64,000 nucleotides of DNA from Burkholderiales bacterium (GTDB lineage: Bacteria > Pseudomonadota > Gammaproteobacteria > Burkholderiales > Burkholderiaceae_C): contig JAKFVA010000015.1 in the NCBI GenBank assembly GCA_021732385.1, forward strand, positions 1-64,000, given 5' to 3'. Position 1 is the first letter of the stretch. Every line of letters begins with the position of its first letter. Shown in pieces: positions 24,166 through 33,207 of this stretch. The position numbers and the translations under genes are program-made. The notes below the pieces were generated by a model. It saw only the letters and a list, made by a program, of their open reading frames with translations, was not told the DNA's origin and ran no database searches.

Positions 24166-24759
24166 ATGCAAATCGAAACACCACCCCAGCACAAGCCCTA
24201 CGAAAAACCCGAAGGTGAGCGGCGCGGTTTGCTCATCGTCAACACGGGCGATGGCAAGGGCAAGAGCACGGCCGCTTTTGGGTTGGCGCTGCGCGCCTTT
24301 GGCCGCACCCATGTGCACGGCAAGCAGGTCAAGATTTTTCAGTTCATGAAAGTGCCTACGGCACGCTTTGGCGAGCACCGGATGTTTGAGCAAATCGGTA
24401 TTCCGATTGAAGGCCTGGGTGATGGTTTTAGCTGGAAAAGCCAGGATTTGGAGCACTCGGCACAACTCGCGCGGGACGGCTGGCAAAAAGCCAAAGCCGC
24501 AATTCAAAGCGGCGACTACTTTATGGTGGTGCTTGATGAATTTACCTACCCGCTCATCTACGGCTGGCTGGAACCCATTGGCGGCATTGAGGCGGTCGTG
24601 CAAACGCTGTTTGACCGCCCGCGTGATGTGCATGTGGTGATTACCGGCCGGCGCTGTCCGCCCGAGCTGATTGAGCTGGCCGACACCGTGACCGAGATGC
24701 GCAAGATCAAGCACGCCTTCAATATCGGTATACCGGCACAGCGCGGCATTGAAGATTGA
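24166..24759 (+). CDS. cobO: Corrinoid adenosyltransferase CobO (BtuR family)
   Basis: 197-residue ATP:cob(I)alamin adenosyltransferase, which adds the 5'-deoxyadenosyl group to the cobalt of cobyrinic acid diamide or cobinamide. The N-terminal P-loop is NTGDGKGKSTAAFG (about residues 26-39), followed by the family motifs VVLDEFTYPLIYGWL and VVITGRRCPPELIELADTVT. Start at ATG 24166 with AAGGGA upstream. It prepares imported corrinoid for the loop-assembly enzymes encoded downstream. Confidence 0.94.
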   Translation: MQIETPPQHKPYEKPEGERRGLLIVNTGDGKGKSTAAFGLALRAFGRTHVHGKQVKIFQFMKVPTARFGEHRMFEQIGIPIEGLGDGFSWKSQDLEHSAQLARDGWQKAKAAIQSGDYFMVVLDEFTYPLIYGWLEPIGGIEAVVQTLFDRPRDVHVVITGRRCPPELIELADTVTEMRKIKHAFNIGIPAQRGIED

Positions 24760-24768
24760 CGATTGCGT

Positions 24769-25746
24769 ATGGAGCCAGCACCTTTGCCTCTGGTTTTATT
24801 CGCGGCCCTGCTGTTGGCGCTGGCGGTGGACTGGCGCTTTGGCGAGCCGCCTGCTTGGCTGCATCCGGTGGTGTGGATCGGCGGCTACCTCGGGCGGGTG
24901 GGTCAGTACATTGCACCGCCAGCCAATGCCAAGCCGCAGAAGTGGAGGCCTTTCGTGCTCGGCGCGCTTTTCTGGTGTGCCGGCGCTGCTGTTGTAGCTG
25001 TATACGCCGCCGTGCTGCAAAAGCATGTACTGCAATTGCCAGCGGCGGTAGCCGTGTTACTGCTGGGGTTGCTGCTCAAACCACTGCTGGCTTGGCGCAT
25101 GCTGCATGGCGAGGCCCTGGCGGTTGAGGCAGCCCTGGGGCAATCGCTGGGGGCAGGTCGGAAACGTTTGGCATTGCTGGTTAGCCGTGACACAGCGCAA
25201 TTGAGTGACGAGCAAGTGCGCGAGGCGGCCATTGAGTCGCTGGCCGAAAACCTGAACGATTCTGTGGTGGCACCCGTGTTCTGGTTTGTCTTGCTCGGTT
25301 TACCCGGCGCGGCGCTTTACCGTTTTGCCAACACCGCCGACGCGATGTGGGGCTACCGCGGCGTGCGCAACGGCCAGCAATGGGAGTGGGCTGGCAAATG
25401 GGCGGCCCGTGCTGACGACGCCATGTCGTGGTTGCCCGCGCGCATAACGGCGGTTTTGCTGGCAATGGTGGCAGGCGGTTTGCCATTGATGCGCCTGTTG
25501 CGTGATGCGGGCAAAACTCCGTCGCCCAACAGCGGTTGGCCCATGGCCGCCATGGCCCTGGCGCTGGGGATCTGCCTAGGCAAACCCGGGGTCTATGTGT
25601 TGAACACTGCCGGGCGTGTGCCGGAGGCTGCCGACACCGCCCGAGCGCTGCACCTGGCCGCCCGCGCCGTGTTGCTGATGACCGTGTGTGCCGGTATGGC
25701 TTGGGCAGCCTTGTGGTCGGGTGGCAGACTGGAGGGCACGCAGTGA
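24769..25746 (+). CDS. cbiB: Adenosylcobinamide-phosphate synthase CbiB/CobD
   Basis: 325-residue integral membrane enzyme that attaches aminopropanol (or its phosphate) to adenosylcobyric acid. Family marks are LAVDWRFGEPPAWLHPVVWI near the N-terminus, ALLVSRDTAQLSDEQVREAA, IESLAENLNDSVVAPVFW and ANTADAMWGYRG. Start taken at ATG 24769; a TTG at 24763 is possible. Overlaps the next gene by 4 bases at GTGA. Called cobD in some species and cbiB in others. Confidence 0.92.
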   Translation: MEPAPLPLVLFAALLLALAVDWRFGEPPAWLHPVVWIGGYLGRVGQYIAPPANAKPQKWRPFVLGALFWCAGAAVVAVYAAVLQKHVLQLPAAVAVLLLGLLLKPLLAWRMLHGEALAVEAALGQSLGAGRKRLALLVSRDTAQLSDEQVREAAIESLAENLNDSVVAPVFWFVLLGLPGAALYRFANTADAMWGYRGVRNGQQWEWAGKWAARADDAMSWLPARITAVLLAMVAGGLPLMRLLRDAGKTPSPNSGWPMAAMALALGICLGKPGVYVLNTAGRVPEAADTARALHLAARAVLLMTVCAGMAWAALWSGGRLEGTQ

Positions 25747-26834
25747 GCCCCATGCTGAATGAGCCGCCCGCGCCTGGCCAGCCTGTTGCACAAGCGCCTT
25801 TAGCGGCCCGCCTGCATGGTGGCAATGATGTTTGGGGCCAGCCCGAAGTAGAGTTTTCCAGCAATGCCAATGCCTGCGGACCTTGCCCGCAGGCATTGCG
25901 GCACATCCAGCAGGCTGATTCCGGCCGTTACCCAGAACCGGGCTACGTGTCGCTGCGTCAGCGTTTGGCCAGTTTCCATGGCGTTGATTCAAACCGAATT
26001 TTGATTGCTGCCAGCGGCAGCGAATTTATTGTGCGCATAACGGCATTGGCTTCAATGCAAATCGGCATCACTGGCAGCGGCAGTTGCGTCAGCAAACCCA
26101 GTGTCTGGATTCCACCGCAAGCTTATGCCGACTACGCCCAGGCTGCGGCGGCCTACCAACTGCAACGCGCAGACTCGCCCGAGCAAGCCTCACTCGTGTG
26201 GTGTTGCGACCCAAGCAGCCCGCTGGGCTTGCATGACACGCACCTACCAGATGCAATCGCCTCAGCCGCCAACCCGCGCTCTGCTTGGGTGGTGCTCGAC
26301 CGTGCTTACGAACCCCTGCGCTTGCATGGCTCCTTGCCAGTGGGCGAATCAGCGCTTGATGTCCTGTGGCAACTCTGGACGCCCAACAAGGCACTGGGCC
26401 TACCCGGCATACGCGCTGCCTATGCGATTGCACCGGTTCACGCAATTGCACTGGCCAGGCAAGCCGAACAGCTCGCAGCCTCATGGCTGCTGGGCGCGCA
26501 TGGCTTGGCCATGCTTGAGGCTTGGGTAACGCCATCCGTGCAAGTCTGGGTGCAAGAGAGCCTGCCAGTGCTGCGCGAGTGGAAAGCCCAGCAAGTTGCC
26601 TTGTGTACCGCCCTCGGCTTTGAGTGCATGCCCAGCCATGCCAACTTTTTTACAGCACGGTTGCCGGGGGATGACCAAACCGATGCCCTGATTCAACGCG
26701 TTGCCCGACTGCGAGGCTTGGGCGTGAAACTGCGTGAGGCCAGCTCTTTTGGCTTGCCAGGCCATGCGCGGCTCAGTGTGCAGCCGCCTGCGGCGCAAAA
26801 TGCCTTGCGCAAGGCTTGGCTGGCTACGGCATGA
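25743..26834 (+). CDS. cobD: L-threonine-O-3-phosphate decarboxylase (CobC/CobD type)
   Basis: 363-residue class I/II PLP enzyme that makes (R)-1-amino-2-propanol phosphate for CbiB. The start region LHGGNDVWGQPEVEFSSNAN and RYPEPGYVSLRQRLA are typical, with the aspartate of VVLDRAYEP and Schiff-base lysine in TPNKALGLPGIRAAYA. Start at GTG 25743, overlapping the cbiB stop; an ATG at 25752 is an alternative. The next gene overlaps by 4 bases. It is somewhat divergent but its context in the operon is decisive; the symbol varies (cobC in Pseudomonas, cobD in Salmonella). Confidence 0.87.
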   Translation: MSPMLNEPPAPGQPVAQAPLAARLHGGNDVWGQPEVEFSSNANACGPCPQALRHIQQADSGRYPEPGYVSLRQRLASFHGVDSNRILIAASGSEFIVRITALASMQIGITGSGSCVSKPSVWIPPQAYADYAQAAAAYQLQRADSPEQASLVWCCDPSSPLGLHDTHLPDAIASAANPRSAWVVLDRAYEPLRLHGSLPVGESALDVLWQLWTPNKALGLPGIRAAYAIAPVHAIALARQAEQLAASWLLGAHGLAMLEAWVTPSVQVWVQESLPVLREWKAQQVALCTALGFECMPSHANFFTARLPGDDQTDALIQRVARLRGLGVKLREASSFGLPGHARLSVQPPAAQNALRKAWLATA

Positions 26835-28324
26835 CGATGAATCCAATGGATCAAAAAACCAAACAAAAAACCAAAGCCGTCATGGTGCTGGGCACCACCA
26901 GTGGCGCGGGTAAAAGCTGGCTGGCAACTGCGCTGTGCCGCTACTATGCCCGCCAAGGTTTGAAGGTGGCGCCATTCAAGGCCCAGAATATGAGCAACAA
27001 CGCCAGGGTGGTAGCTTCAGAAACTGGTGGCGGTGAGGTTGGCAGCGCGCAGTATTTCCAGGCTTTGGCGGCAAATGCGGTACCCGAGGTGCGCATGAAC
27101 CCGTTGCTCCTGAAACCTGAGCGCGACACGCACAGCCAAGTGGTGTTGATGGGCCAGGTAAATCACGAACTCACCCGCATGGACTGGCGTGGCCGTAGCG
27201 CGCAGGTGTGGCCCGTGGTGGCGCAGGCGTTGGATGGATTACTGGCAGAAAACGATGTGGTGGTGATAGAGGGCGCAGGCTCACCAGCTGAGATCAACTT
27301 GAGCGCCAGTGATATCGTCAACATGCGCGTGGCCCTGCATGCAAAAGCCCGCTGCCTGCTGGTGACCGATATTGACCGAGGAGGCGCATTTGCGCATTTG
27401 TATGGCACTTACCTGCTGCTGCCGCAGGCTGAGAAAGCGCTGATCAAAGGCTTTGTCCTCAATAAATTTCGTGGTGATGCGGCGCTGCTGGCTCCAGCGC
27501 CACAGATGCTTCAAGAGTTGACTGGCGTGCCTACGGTGGCCACGCTGCCAATGTGGTGGCAACACGGGTTGCCAGAGGAAGACGGTATTTTTGATGATCG
27601 AACCCGCTCGTCGGGTGCAATCACACTGACCATTGCCGTTATTGCCTACCCCCGCATTAGCAACCTTGATGAATTTCAGCCGCTTAAAAATATGCCTGGT
27701 GTGCAGCTCATATGGGTGCGCAGTCCAGCCGAGTTGCAGGGCGCAAATTGGGTTGTCTTGCCCGGCTCCAAACACACCAGTGGCGACTTGGCTTGGTTGC
27801 GAGCACAGGGCCTGGACGCCGCCATAGCCGCGCACGCCGCTCAAGGCGGGACTGTGTTGGGTATTTGTGGGGGCCTGCAAATGCTGGGTGAGGCCTTGAT
27901 TGATGCCCACGGCATTGACGGCAATGCCCCCGGCCTGGGGTTGCTGCCTTTGGTAACTCACTTTGCACCTGAGAAAACCGTGCAGCGCACACAGGCTACT
28001 TTCGGCGCACTCACCGGCGCCTGGTCTGCGCTTTCAGGCGTGGCAATGCAAGGCTATGAAATTCACCATGGACAAACCGCCGCAATGCCTACCCAGCATC
28101 CCGCCATGGCCAGCGCGCAGGCCGTGATGACAGGTGGCTTGGCTTGGCAAAGCGCCAGTGGCAATGTGTTGGGCGTTTACCTGCATGGTTTATTTGAAGA
28201 TCCGTCAGTTTTGCAGGCCCTGTTTGGTGCCAGCGTACCGACCCTAGACGCGGTGTTTGACGGCCTGGCCGACTACATCAACACGCACTTTGCTACTGGC
28301 TTCCTGGATTCACTGATTGCGTAA
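26831..28324 (+). CDS. cobQ: Cobyric acid synthase CobQ/CbiP
   Basis: 497-residue glutamine-dependent amidotransferase that amidates adenosylcobyrinic acid a,c-diamide at four positions. The N-terminal dethiobiotin-synthetase-like domain has LGTTSGAGKSWLATAL and PFKAQNMSNNARV; VVIEGAGSPAEINL is typical. The C-terminal class I glutaminase domain has nucleophile Cys in LGICGGLQMLGEAL and His in YEIHHGQT. Start at ATG 26831 overlapping the previous stop (ATGA). Its presence shows that the pathway can accept cobyrinate-level intermediates as well as cobinamide, though ring-synthesis genes are absent here. Confidence 0.94.
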   Translation: MTMNPMDQKTKQKTKAVMVLGTTSGAGKSWLATALCRYYARQGLKVAPFKAQNMSNNARVVASETGGGEVGSAQYFQALAANAVPEVRMNPLLLKPERDTHSQVVLMGQVNHELTRMDWRGRSAQVWPVVAQALDGLLAENDVVVIEGAGSPAEINLSASDIVNMRVALHAKARCLLVTDIDRGGAFAHLYGTYLLLPQAEKALIKGFVLNKFRGDAALLAPAPQMLQELTGVPTVATLPMWWQHGLPEEDGIFDDRTRSSGAITLTIAVIAYPRISNLDEFQPLKNMPGVQLIWVRSPAELQGANWVVLPGSKHTSGDLAWLRAQGLDAAIAAHAAQGGTVLGICGGLQMLGEALIDAHGIDGNAPGLGLLPLVTHFAPEKTVQRTQATFGALTGAWSALSGVAMQGYEIHHGQTAAMPTQHPAMASAQAVMTGGLAWQSASGNVLGVYLHGLFEDPSVLQALFGASVPTLDAVFDGLADYINTHFATGFLDSLIA

Positions 28325-28330
28325 GACACC

Positions 28331-29380
28331 ATGTCCATTTCCTTAATTGATGACTTGTCCAACCCTGCGCTTGCAGAGCGCCTGCAGTACAAGCTTGACC
28401 ATAAAACCAAACCGCTTGGCTCACTGGGTCAGCTGGAATCACTGGCACGGCAGCTGGGCCTAATTCTGCGCACTGAATCGCCTCAACTGGAGCAGCCGCA
28501 ATTGCTGGTGTTTGCCGGCGACCACGGCTTGGCGGCGCAGGGTGTGTCGGCTTACCCCAGCGATGTGACCTGGCAGATGGTGCAAAACTTTTTGGATGGC
28601 GGCGCAGCCGTGAATGCCATTGCCCGGCAAGTAGGTTTGAATTTAACGGTGGTGGACTGCGGCGTGCGCCATGACTTTGCGCCACACCCCCGGCTGATTG
28701 ATAAAAAAGTAGCCCACGGCACGGCAGATTCATTCGTTCAGCCCGCCATGACGCCCACGCAATGCCAACAGGCGCTGGCCAATGGCCGCGAGGTAGTACG
28801 CAGCCTGCCCGGCAACGCGGTGCTGCTGGGTGAAATGGGCATTGGCAATACCTCGGCGGCGGCGTTATTGCTGGCGCGGTTGGCGGGCCTGGACATCGCC
28901 GATTGCACCGGCGCAGGCACTGGGCTGGACGCTGCGGGCGTGGCGCACAAAACCGCTGTGCTGCGCCAGGTACTGCAACGCCATGCGGCTGCCACTGCGC
29001 CGCTGGACGCGTTGGCGGCCTTTGGCGGTTTTGAGATTGCCAGCATGGTGGGCGCGGTGCTGCAAGCCGCGCTGGAGCGTCGCGTGCTGGTGGTGGATGG
29101 CTTTATCAGCAGCAGCGCCGTGCTGGTGGCGCAAGCCCTGCAACCGTGGGTGTTGCAGCGCTGCGTGTTGGCGCATCGCTCGGGTGAGCGCGGCCATGCA
29201 CTGATGTTGGCGCAGTTAATGCCCAACTACTGGGATACCCAACCACTGCTGGACTTGGGCCTGCGTTTGGGCGAGGGCTCGGGCGCAGCGCTGGCTTGGC
29301 CACTGCTGCAATCGGCTTGCCGGATTTTGAGCGAAATGGCCAGTTTTGAGGCTGCTGGCGTGTCGCAGGTGGCGATTTAG
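28331..29380 (+). CDS. cobT: Nicotinate-nucleotide:dimethylbenzimidazole phosphoribosyltransferase CobT
   Basis: 349-residue CobT, which activates the lower ligand dimethylbenzimidazole to alpha-ribazole phosphate. Motifs: DHKTKPLGSLGQLESLA, VFAGDHGLAAQGVSAYP, the catalytic-loop GEMGIGNTSAAALL, FGGFEIASMVG and AHRSGERGHALML. Six bases after cobQ and last gene of the operon. No cobS (cobalamin synthase) follows, so the final joining step must be encoded elsewhere. Convergent with nth. Confidence 0.94.
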   Translation: MSISLIDDLSNPALAERLQYKLDHKTKPLGSLGQLESLARQLGLILRTESPQLEQPQLLVFAGDHGLAAQGVSAYPSDVTWQMVQNFLDGGAAVNAIARQVGLNLTVVDCGVRHDFAPHPRLIDKKVAHGTADSFVQPAMTPTQCQQALANGREVVRSLPGNAVLLGEMGIGNTSAAALLLARLAGLDIADCTGAGTGLDAAGVAHKTAVLRQVLQRHAAATAPLDALAAFGGFEIASMVGAVLQAALERRVLVVDGFISSSAVLVAQALQPWVLQRCVLAHRSGERGHALMLAQLMPNYWDTQPLLDLGLRLGEGSGAALAWPLLQSACRILSEMASFEAAGVSQVAI

Positions 29381-29453
29381 CCAAAAATCTAGAAAAAAAA
29401 GCTATTTTTTAGGCATTAAATATGGATTTAAGCCATACAAGGCGAGTAGGTAG

Positions 29454-29471
29454 CGCTATGCTTTTTTACTA
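29454..29471 (+). repeat. 18-bp dispersed repeat, copy B
   Basis: CGCTATGCTTTTTTACTA is the exact reverse complement of 6677-6694. It lies in the AT-rich spacer between the convergent cobT and nth genes. No other function is seen in this 116-base gap apart from a weak A/T stem after cobT. Confidence 0.55.
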
Positions 29472-29496
29472 TAGTTTTGATAGTGATTGAATGACA

Positions 29497-30135
29497 TCAA
29501 GGCTGAACTGTTTTAGGTTTGAAGCTGCAGTACGGCATTACGCCGCACTGCCAGCACAGTGGCTTGCGCGCTTGGCAAACATAGCGGCCATGCAGGATTA
29601 ACCAATGGTGCGCATCCACCAAATAAGCCGGTGGAATGCGTTTGAGTAAAGCCTGCTCCACCGCCAATGGCGTTTTGCCCGGTGCCAACCCGGTACGGTT
29701 GCCCAGGCGGAAGATGTGCGTGTCTACCGCCATGGTGGGCTCGCCAAAGGCTACGTTGAGCACCACATTGGCTGTTTTGCGGCCTACGCCGGGCAATGCC
29801 TCCAATGCCTCGCGGCTGCGCGGCACCTGGCCCGCATGCTGCGCCACCAGGATTCGGCAGGTCTCCATAAGGTGACGGGCCTTACTGCGAAACAGGCCAA
29901 TCGTCTTGATGTGGCTCTCCAGCCCCGGCAAGCCCAGTTGCAGAATTTTCTGGGGTGTGTTGGCTTTGGGAAACAGCCGCCGCGTGGCTTTGTTCACGCT
30001 AATGTCAGTGGCTTGCGCGCTCAGCAGCACCGCGGCCAAAAGCTCAAATACACTGGTGTAGTTCAACTCGGTTTGGGGCTGGGGATTGACAGCTTGCAAA
30101 GTGGCGAAGAAATGGGGTATGTCGGACTTGTTCAT
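29497..30135 (-). CDS. nth: Endonuclease III
   Basis: 212-residue DNA glycosylase/AP-lyase that removes oxidised pyrimidines. The helix-hairpin-helix is LPGVGRKTANVVLN with the catalytic Lys, the catalytic Asp is in VDTHIFRLGNR, and a C-terminal 4Fe-4S cluster has the exact spacing C-x6-C-x2-C-x5-C (CQARKPLCWQCGVMPYC). Length matches E. coli Nth (211). Stands alone, convergent with cobT and divergent from the following receptor gene. Confidence 0.95.
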   Translation of the reverse strand: MNKSDIPHFFATLQAVNPQPQTELNYTSVFELLAAVLLSAQATDISVNKATRRLFPKANTPQKILQLGLPGLESHIKTIGLFRSKARHLMETCRILVAQHAGQVPRSREALEALPGVGRKTANVVLNVAFGEPTMAVDTHIFRLGNRTGLAPGKTPLAVEQALLKRIPPAYLVDAHHWLILHGRYVCQARKPLCWQCGVMPYCSFKPKTVQP

Positions 30136-30217
30136 TCATATTCCTTTAACGGCCATTAGCACTAGCGCCATACCGAACCAGCAGTTAAAAATAAGCCAGC
30201 ACGATGAAAGTTTGCAA

Positions 30218-31336
30218 ATGAAGCCTCAATTTTTTTACACCGCCACTGTAGCCGCCGCTCTTTTCAGCGGGGCTACGGTATTGGCACAAGACAAATGGAT
30301 CGTAGGTCAATCAGCCCCCTTGACTGGCGGCAATGCCAAGTTCGGGCTCGATATTCAAAGCGGCGCACAAGCTTACTTTGCCATGCTCAATAGCAAGGGT
30401 GGTGTACAAGGTAAAAACATCGAACTGCTTACGCTGGATGACAAGAACGACCGCAAAGCCGCGGGTGCCAACACCAAAACCCTGCTCGACAACAAAGACG
30501 TGTTGGCGTTGTTTGGTTATGCATCGGCAACATTGAGTCTGGATGCCATGCCTCAAGCCGAAGCCAAAAGCGTGGCGTTCTTTGCACCGTTTTCTGGCGC
30601 TAATCCGGTTCGCGTTAACAAGCCGGTGTTGTTCACCATGCGCGCCTCTTACGGCGAAGAAATGGAGAAGATGCTCAATTTCTGGACCAGTCTGGGCTTC
30701 AAACGCGTCAGCGTAGTGCATTACGACGACGAGGTGGGTAAGCAAAATTTGGAGGTAGTGAGCCAATATCTCAAGAAAATCAATCTCTCGCCGCAGGCGC
30801 TGCCACTCAAGCGCAACACGCAAGTTGGCAAAGAGCAAGCACAGGCGCTGGTAGCGCAGGAGCCGCAGGTTATTCTGAACACCGTGCTTTCTGGTGCCGC
30901 TGCGGCGCTGCAAAAAGAGCTGGTCGCCGTCGGCCGCGTCATACCCACTTCGAGCCTGTCTTTTGTGGGTGCCGATCAATACGTCACGGCGGTCGGGCCA
31001 GCCGGTGCAGGTGTGTCTATTGCGCAAGTAGTGCCCAGTCCCAACTCACCCATGCCGGTGGTGCGCGAATGCGCTGGCGCGCTGGCTGCAGCTGGTAGCA
31101 AAACCCCCATGAACACGACCCAGCTTGAGGCCTGTTTTGCAGCCAAAGTGCTGGCTGAAGGTATACGCCGGGCCAAAAAACCCGTGAACGCGCAGTCGGT
31201 GCTGGAGGCGCTGTCTAACCTGGGCAGCTATGACCTAGGCGGCTTCAAAATCAGCTTTGCGCCAGGCGCGCAGCATGGCAGCAAGTTTGTCGAGCTGGCA
31301 CTGGTCACGCGAGACGGCAAGCTGTCTACCCGCTAA
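30218..31336 (+). CDS. ABC transporter substrate-binding protein (LivK family)
   Basis: 372-residue periplasmic binding protein of the branched-chain amino-acid type (Peripla_BP_6). The signal peptide FFYTATVAAALFSGATVLAQ precedes IVGQSAPLTGGNAKFGLDI and GVQGKNIELLTLDDKND. Start at ATG 30218; the frame opens further upstream but inside the region antisense to nth. No permease or ATPase genes adjoin, so it is an orphan receptor. Its C-terminal end (GGFKISF, GSKFVELALVTRDGK) is the intact counterpart of the remnant at 12544-12783. Ligand unknown: amino acids, amides or aromatic acids are all known for the family. Confidence 0.9.
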   Translation: MKPQFFYTATVAAALFSGATVLAQDKWIVGQSAPLTGGNAKFGLDIQSGAQAYFAMLNSKGGVQGKNIELLTLDDKNDRKAAGANTKTLLDNKDVLALFGYASATLSLDAMPQAEAKSVAFFAPFSGANPVRVNKPVLFTMRASYGEEMEKMLNFWTSLGFKRVSVVHYDDEVGKQNLEVVSQYLKKINLSPQALPLKRNTQVGKEQAQALVAQEPQVILNTVLSGAAAALQKELVAVGRVIPTSSLSFVGADQYVTAVGPAGAGVSIAQVVPSPNSPMPVVRECAGALAAAGSKTPMNTTQLEACFAAKVLAEGIRRAKKPVNAQSVLEALSNLGSYDLGGFKISFAPGAQHGSKFVELALVTRDGKLSTR

Positions 31337-31389
31337 GACGTTTTTCAGCTACAGGTGCACTGCCCAGAGCAGGCTGACTTTTCGCTACG

Positions 31390-32634
31390 ATGCAGCCTGG
31401 TCAACCGTACACCCGTCAAGCCATGCAATTTGCCTCCCGTCTCGAGCTGATAGAAACCTCTGCCATTCGCGAACTGTTCAAGCTGCTGGGCAAGCCCGGC
31501 ATCATCAGCTTTGCAGGCGGCTTTCCTGATGCCAGTTTGTTTGATGTTCAGGGCATCAGCGAAGCCAGTATCCGCGCCATGGAGCAAGAACCTGGTGCTG
31601 CGCTGCAATACGGCGCCACCGAGGGCTATCAGCCGCTGCGTGAGCAAATCAGTAGCTTCATGCGCAGCAAAGGTGTGCATGGGATGGCACCTGAGGGCTT
31701 GATAGTGACTACCGGCAGCCAGCAGGCGCTGGATTTAATTGGCAAGACCCTGATCAACCCGGGTGACAAAGTAATCGTGGAAGGCCCCACCTTCCTGGCT
31801 ACCATCCAATGTTTTCGCCTCTATGGTGCCAAGCTAATTTGCGCACCCATAGATGGGCAGGGCGTACAGGTTGACAAACTAGAGCAGTTGATCGCTGAGC
31901 ACAAACCCAAGCTCGTGTACCTGATACCCACCTTTGGTAACCCCAGCGGGACATTATTGAATTTGGAGCGCCGCCAGCGTGTGCTGGAACTTGCCGTTAA
32001 GTACAACACGGTGGTGGTGGAAGACGACCCTTATGGAGACCTGTATTTTGGCAATCCGCCGCCACCCAGCTTGCTGGCCCTGGCTGCGCAATTGCCCGCT
32101 AGCCAGCGCGAGGCGGCGCTGGCTTTACTGGTGTATTGCGGCAGTTTAAGCAAGGTACTCAGTCCTGGCTTGCGTGTGGGCTGGATGGCGGCCCCGCCCG
32201 AGCTGCTGGCCAAAGCCACCATGTGCAAGCAGTTCAGTGACGCCCACACCAGCACTTTTGCCCAAGCCACCGCAGCGCAGTATTTGAAGGCGGGCCGTAT
32301 GCCTGCCACATTAGCCAAAGTGCGCAGCGTTTACGCTGAGCGCGCTGCTGCCATGGGCGCTGCGTTGCAGCGCGAGCTGGGTGAGGCAATTGAATTTACG
32401 CAACCGCAGGGCGGTTTATTCTTTTGGGCCAGGCTGACTGGCGCAGGCAACAAAACCAGGGATGCGGCAGAGTTTGCCAAGCGTGCCATCAAGCAAGGCG
32501 TGGCCTTTGTACCTGGCGCGCCGTTTTATGCAGCGGGGGTTGATACCAGCACACTACGGCTGAGTTTTGCCACAGCAGATGTAACCAAGATCGAAGAGGG
32601 AATGGGCCGGCTGGGCCAGGCGTTTTTTGAATGA
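31390..32634 (+). CDS. PLP-dependent aminotransferase (2-aminoadipate/aromatic type, LysN-like)
   Basis: 414-residue class I/II aminotransferase. It opens with a family-typical MQFASRLELIETSAIRELFK after a possible 11-residue extension (alternative start 31423), then IISFAGGFPDASLFDV and GATEGYQPLREQI. The Schiff-base Lys is in YCGSLSKVLSPGLRVGW, with PTFGNPSG and VVEDDPYGDLYF as PLP-site motifs. These fit the ARO8/LysN group with broad specificity for 2-aminoadipate, aromatic and branched amino acids. No pathway context narrows the substrate. Confidence 0.88.
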   Translation: MQPGQPYTRQAMQFASRLELIETSAIRELFKLLGKPGIISFAGGFPDASLFDVQGISEASIRAMEQEPGAALQYGATEGYQPLREQISSFMRSKGVHGMAPEGLIVTTGSQQALDLIGKTLINPGDKVIVEGPTFLATIQCFRLYGAKLICAPIDGQGVQVDKLEQLIAEHKPKLVYLIPTFGNPSGTLLNLERRQRVLELAVKYNTVVVEDDPYGDLYFGNPPPPSLLALAAQLPASQREAALALLVYCGSLSKVLSPGLRVGWMAAPPELLAKATMCKQFSDAHTSTFAQATAAQYLKAGRMPATLAKVRSVYAERAAAMGAALQRELGEAIEFTQPQGGLFFWARLTGAGNKTRDAAEFAKRAIKQGVAFVPGAPFYAAGVDTSTLRLSFATADVTKIEEGMGRLGQAFFE

Positions 32635-32726
32635 GGCGAGTCTGAGTTCAATTTACAGGTCTTGTTTTGTGCTTGTCAGTTGCTGCGCGGGCACAATGGT
32701 TTGAAACCAAATTCTTAATTCTTGCA

Positions 32727-33179
32727 ATGGCCCTTCCACTTGATCCTGAAACCATTACCCACGGCATCCAGTTGGCGGTGGCACCGGTTTTCTTGCTTAC
32801 GGCTGTATCCGGAATGATTGGGGCAGTAGCGGGTAGGCTGGCGCGCATTATTGACCGGGCGCGCGTGGTGGAAGATCGGGCGCGTGATTCAGCCGATGCT
32901 GATTTTTTGGCGCGCGCCGCTACTGAACTGGGCGAATTGCGCCTGCGCGGTCAGCTTGCCAACAGCTGCATTGCGCTGCTTACTTCATGTGCGTTTTTGA
33001 TCGGCCTGACCATCATCTTGCTGTTTTTGGGCGAGACCACTGCGTTTCAAAGCGCCCGCTGGGCTGTGGGCGGTTTTCTATCGGGTGTGGTGTGTTTTTT
33101 GCTGGCGTTGCTGTGCTTTTTGGCTGAGACCGTGGTTGCAACGCGCTTGCTCAATTTTCATTTACTGCGGCGGCACTGA
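32727..33179 (+). CDS. DUF2721 family membrane protein
   Basis: 150-residue protein with three predicted membrane helices (IQLAVAPVFLLTAVSGMIGA, CIALLTSCAFLIGLTIILLF, GFLSGVVCFLLALLCFLAE) and a conserved basic segment after the first (GRLARIIDRARVVEDRAR). This is the pattern of DUF2721, whose function is unknown. Start chosen at ATG 32727 (MALPLDPETIT); the open frame begins 60 bases earlier. Confidence 0.82.
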   Translation: MALPLDPETITHGIQLAVAPVFLLTAVSGMIGAVAGRLARIIDRARVVEDRARDSADADFLARAATELGELRLRGQLANSCIALLTSCAFLIGLTIILLFLGETTAFQSARWAVGGFLSGVVCFLLALLCFLAETVVATRLLNFHLLRRH

Positions 33180-33207
33180 GCTATCAGACGCAGCGCAGCT
33201 TTGCCGC

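Noticed and set aside
23992-24714. A 240-codon open frame on the minus strand
   Set aside because: Antisense to btuD and cobO; both plus-strand genes have clear nucleotide-binding motifs.
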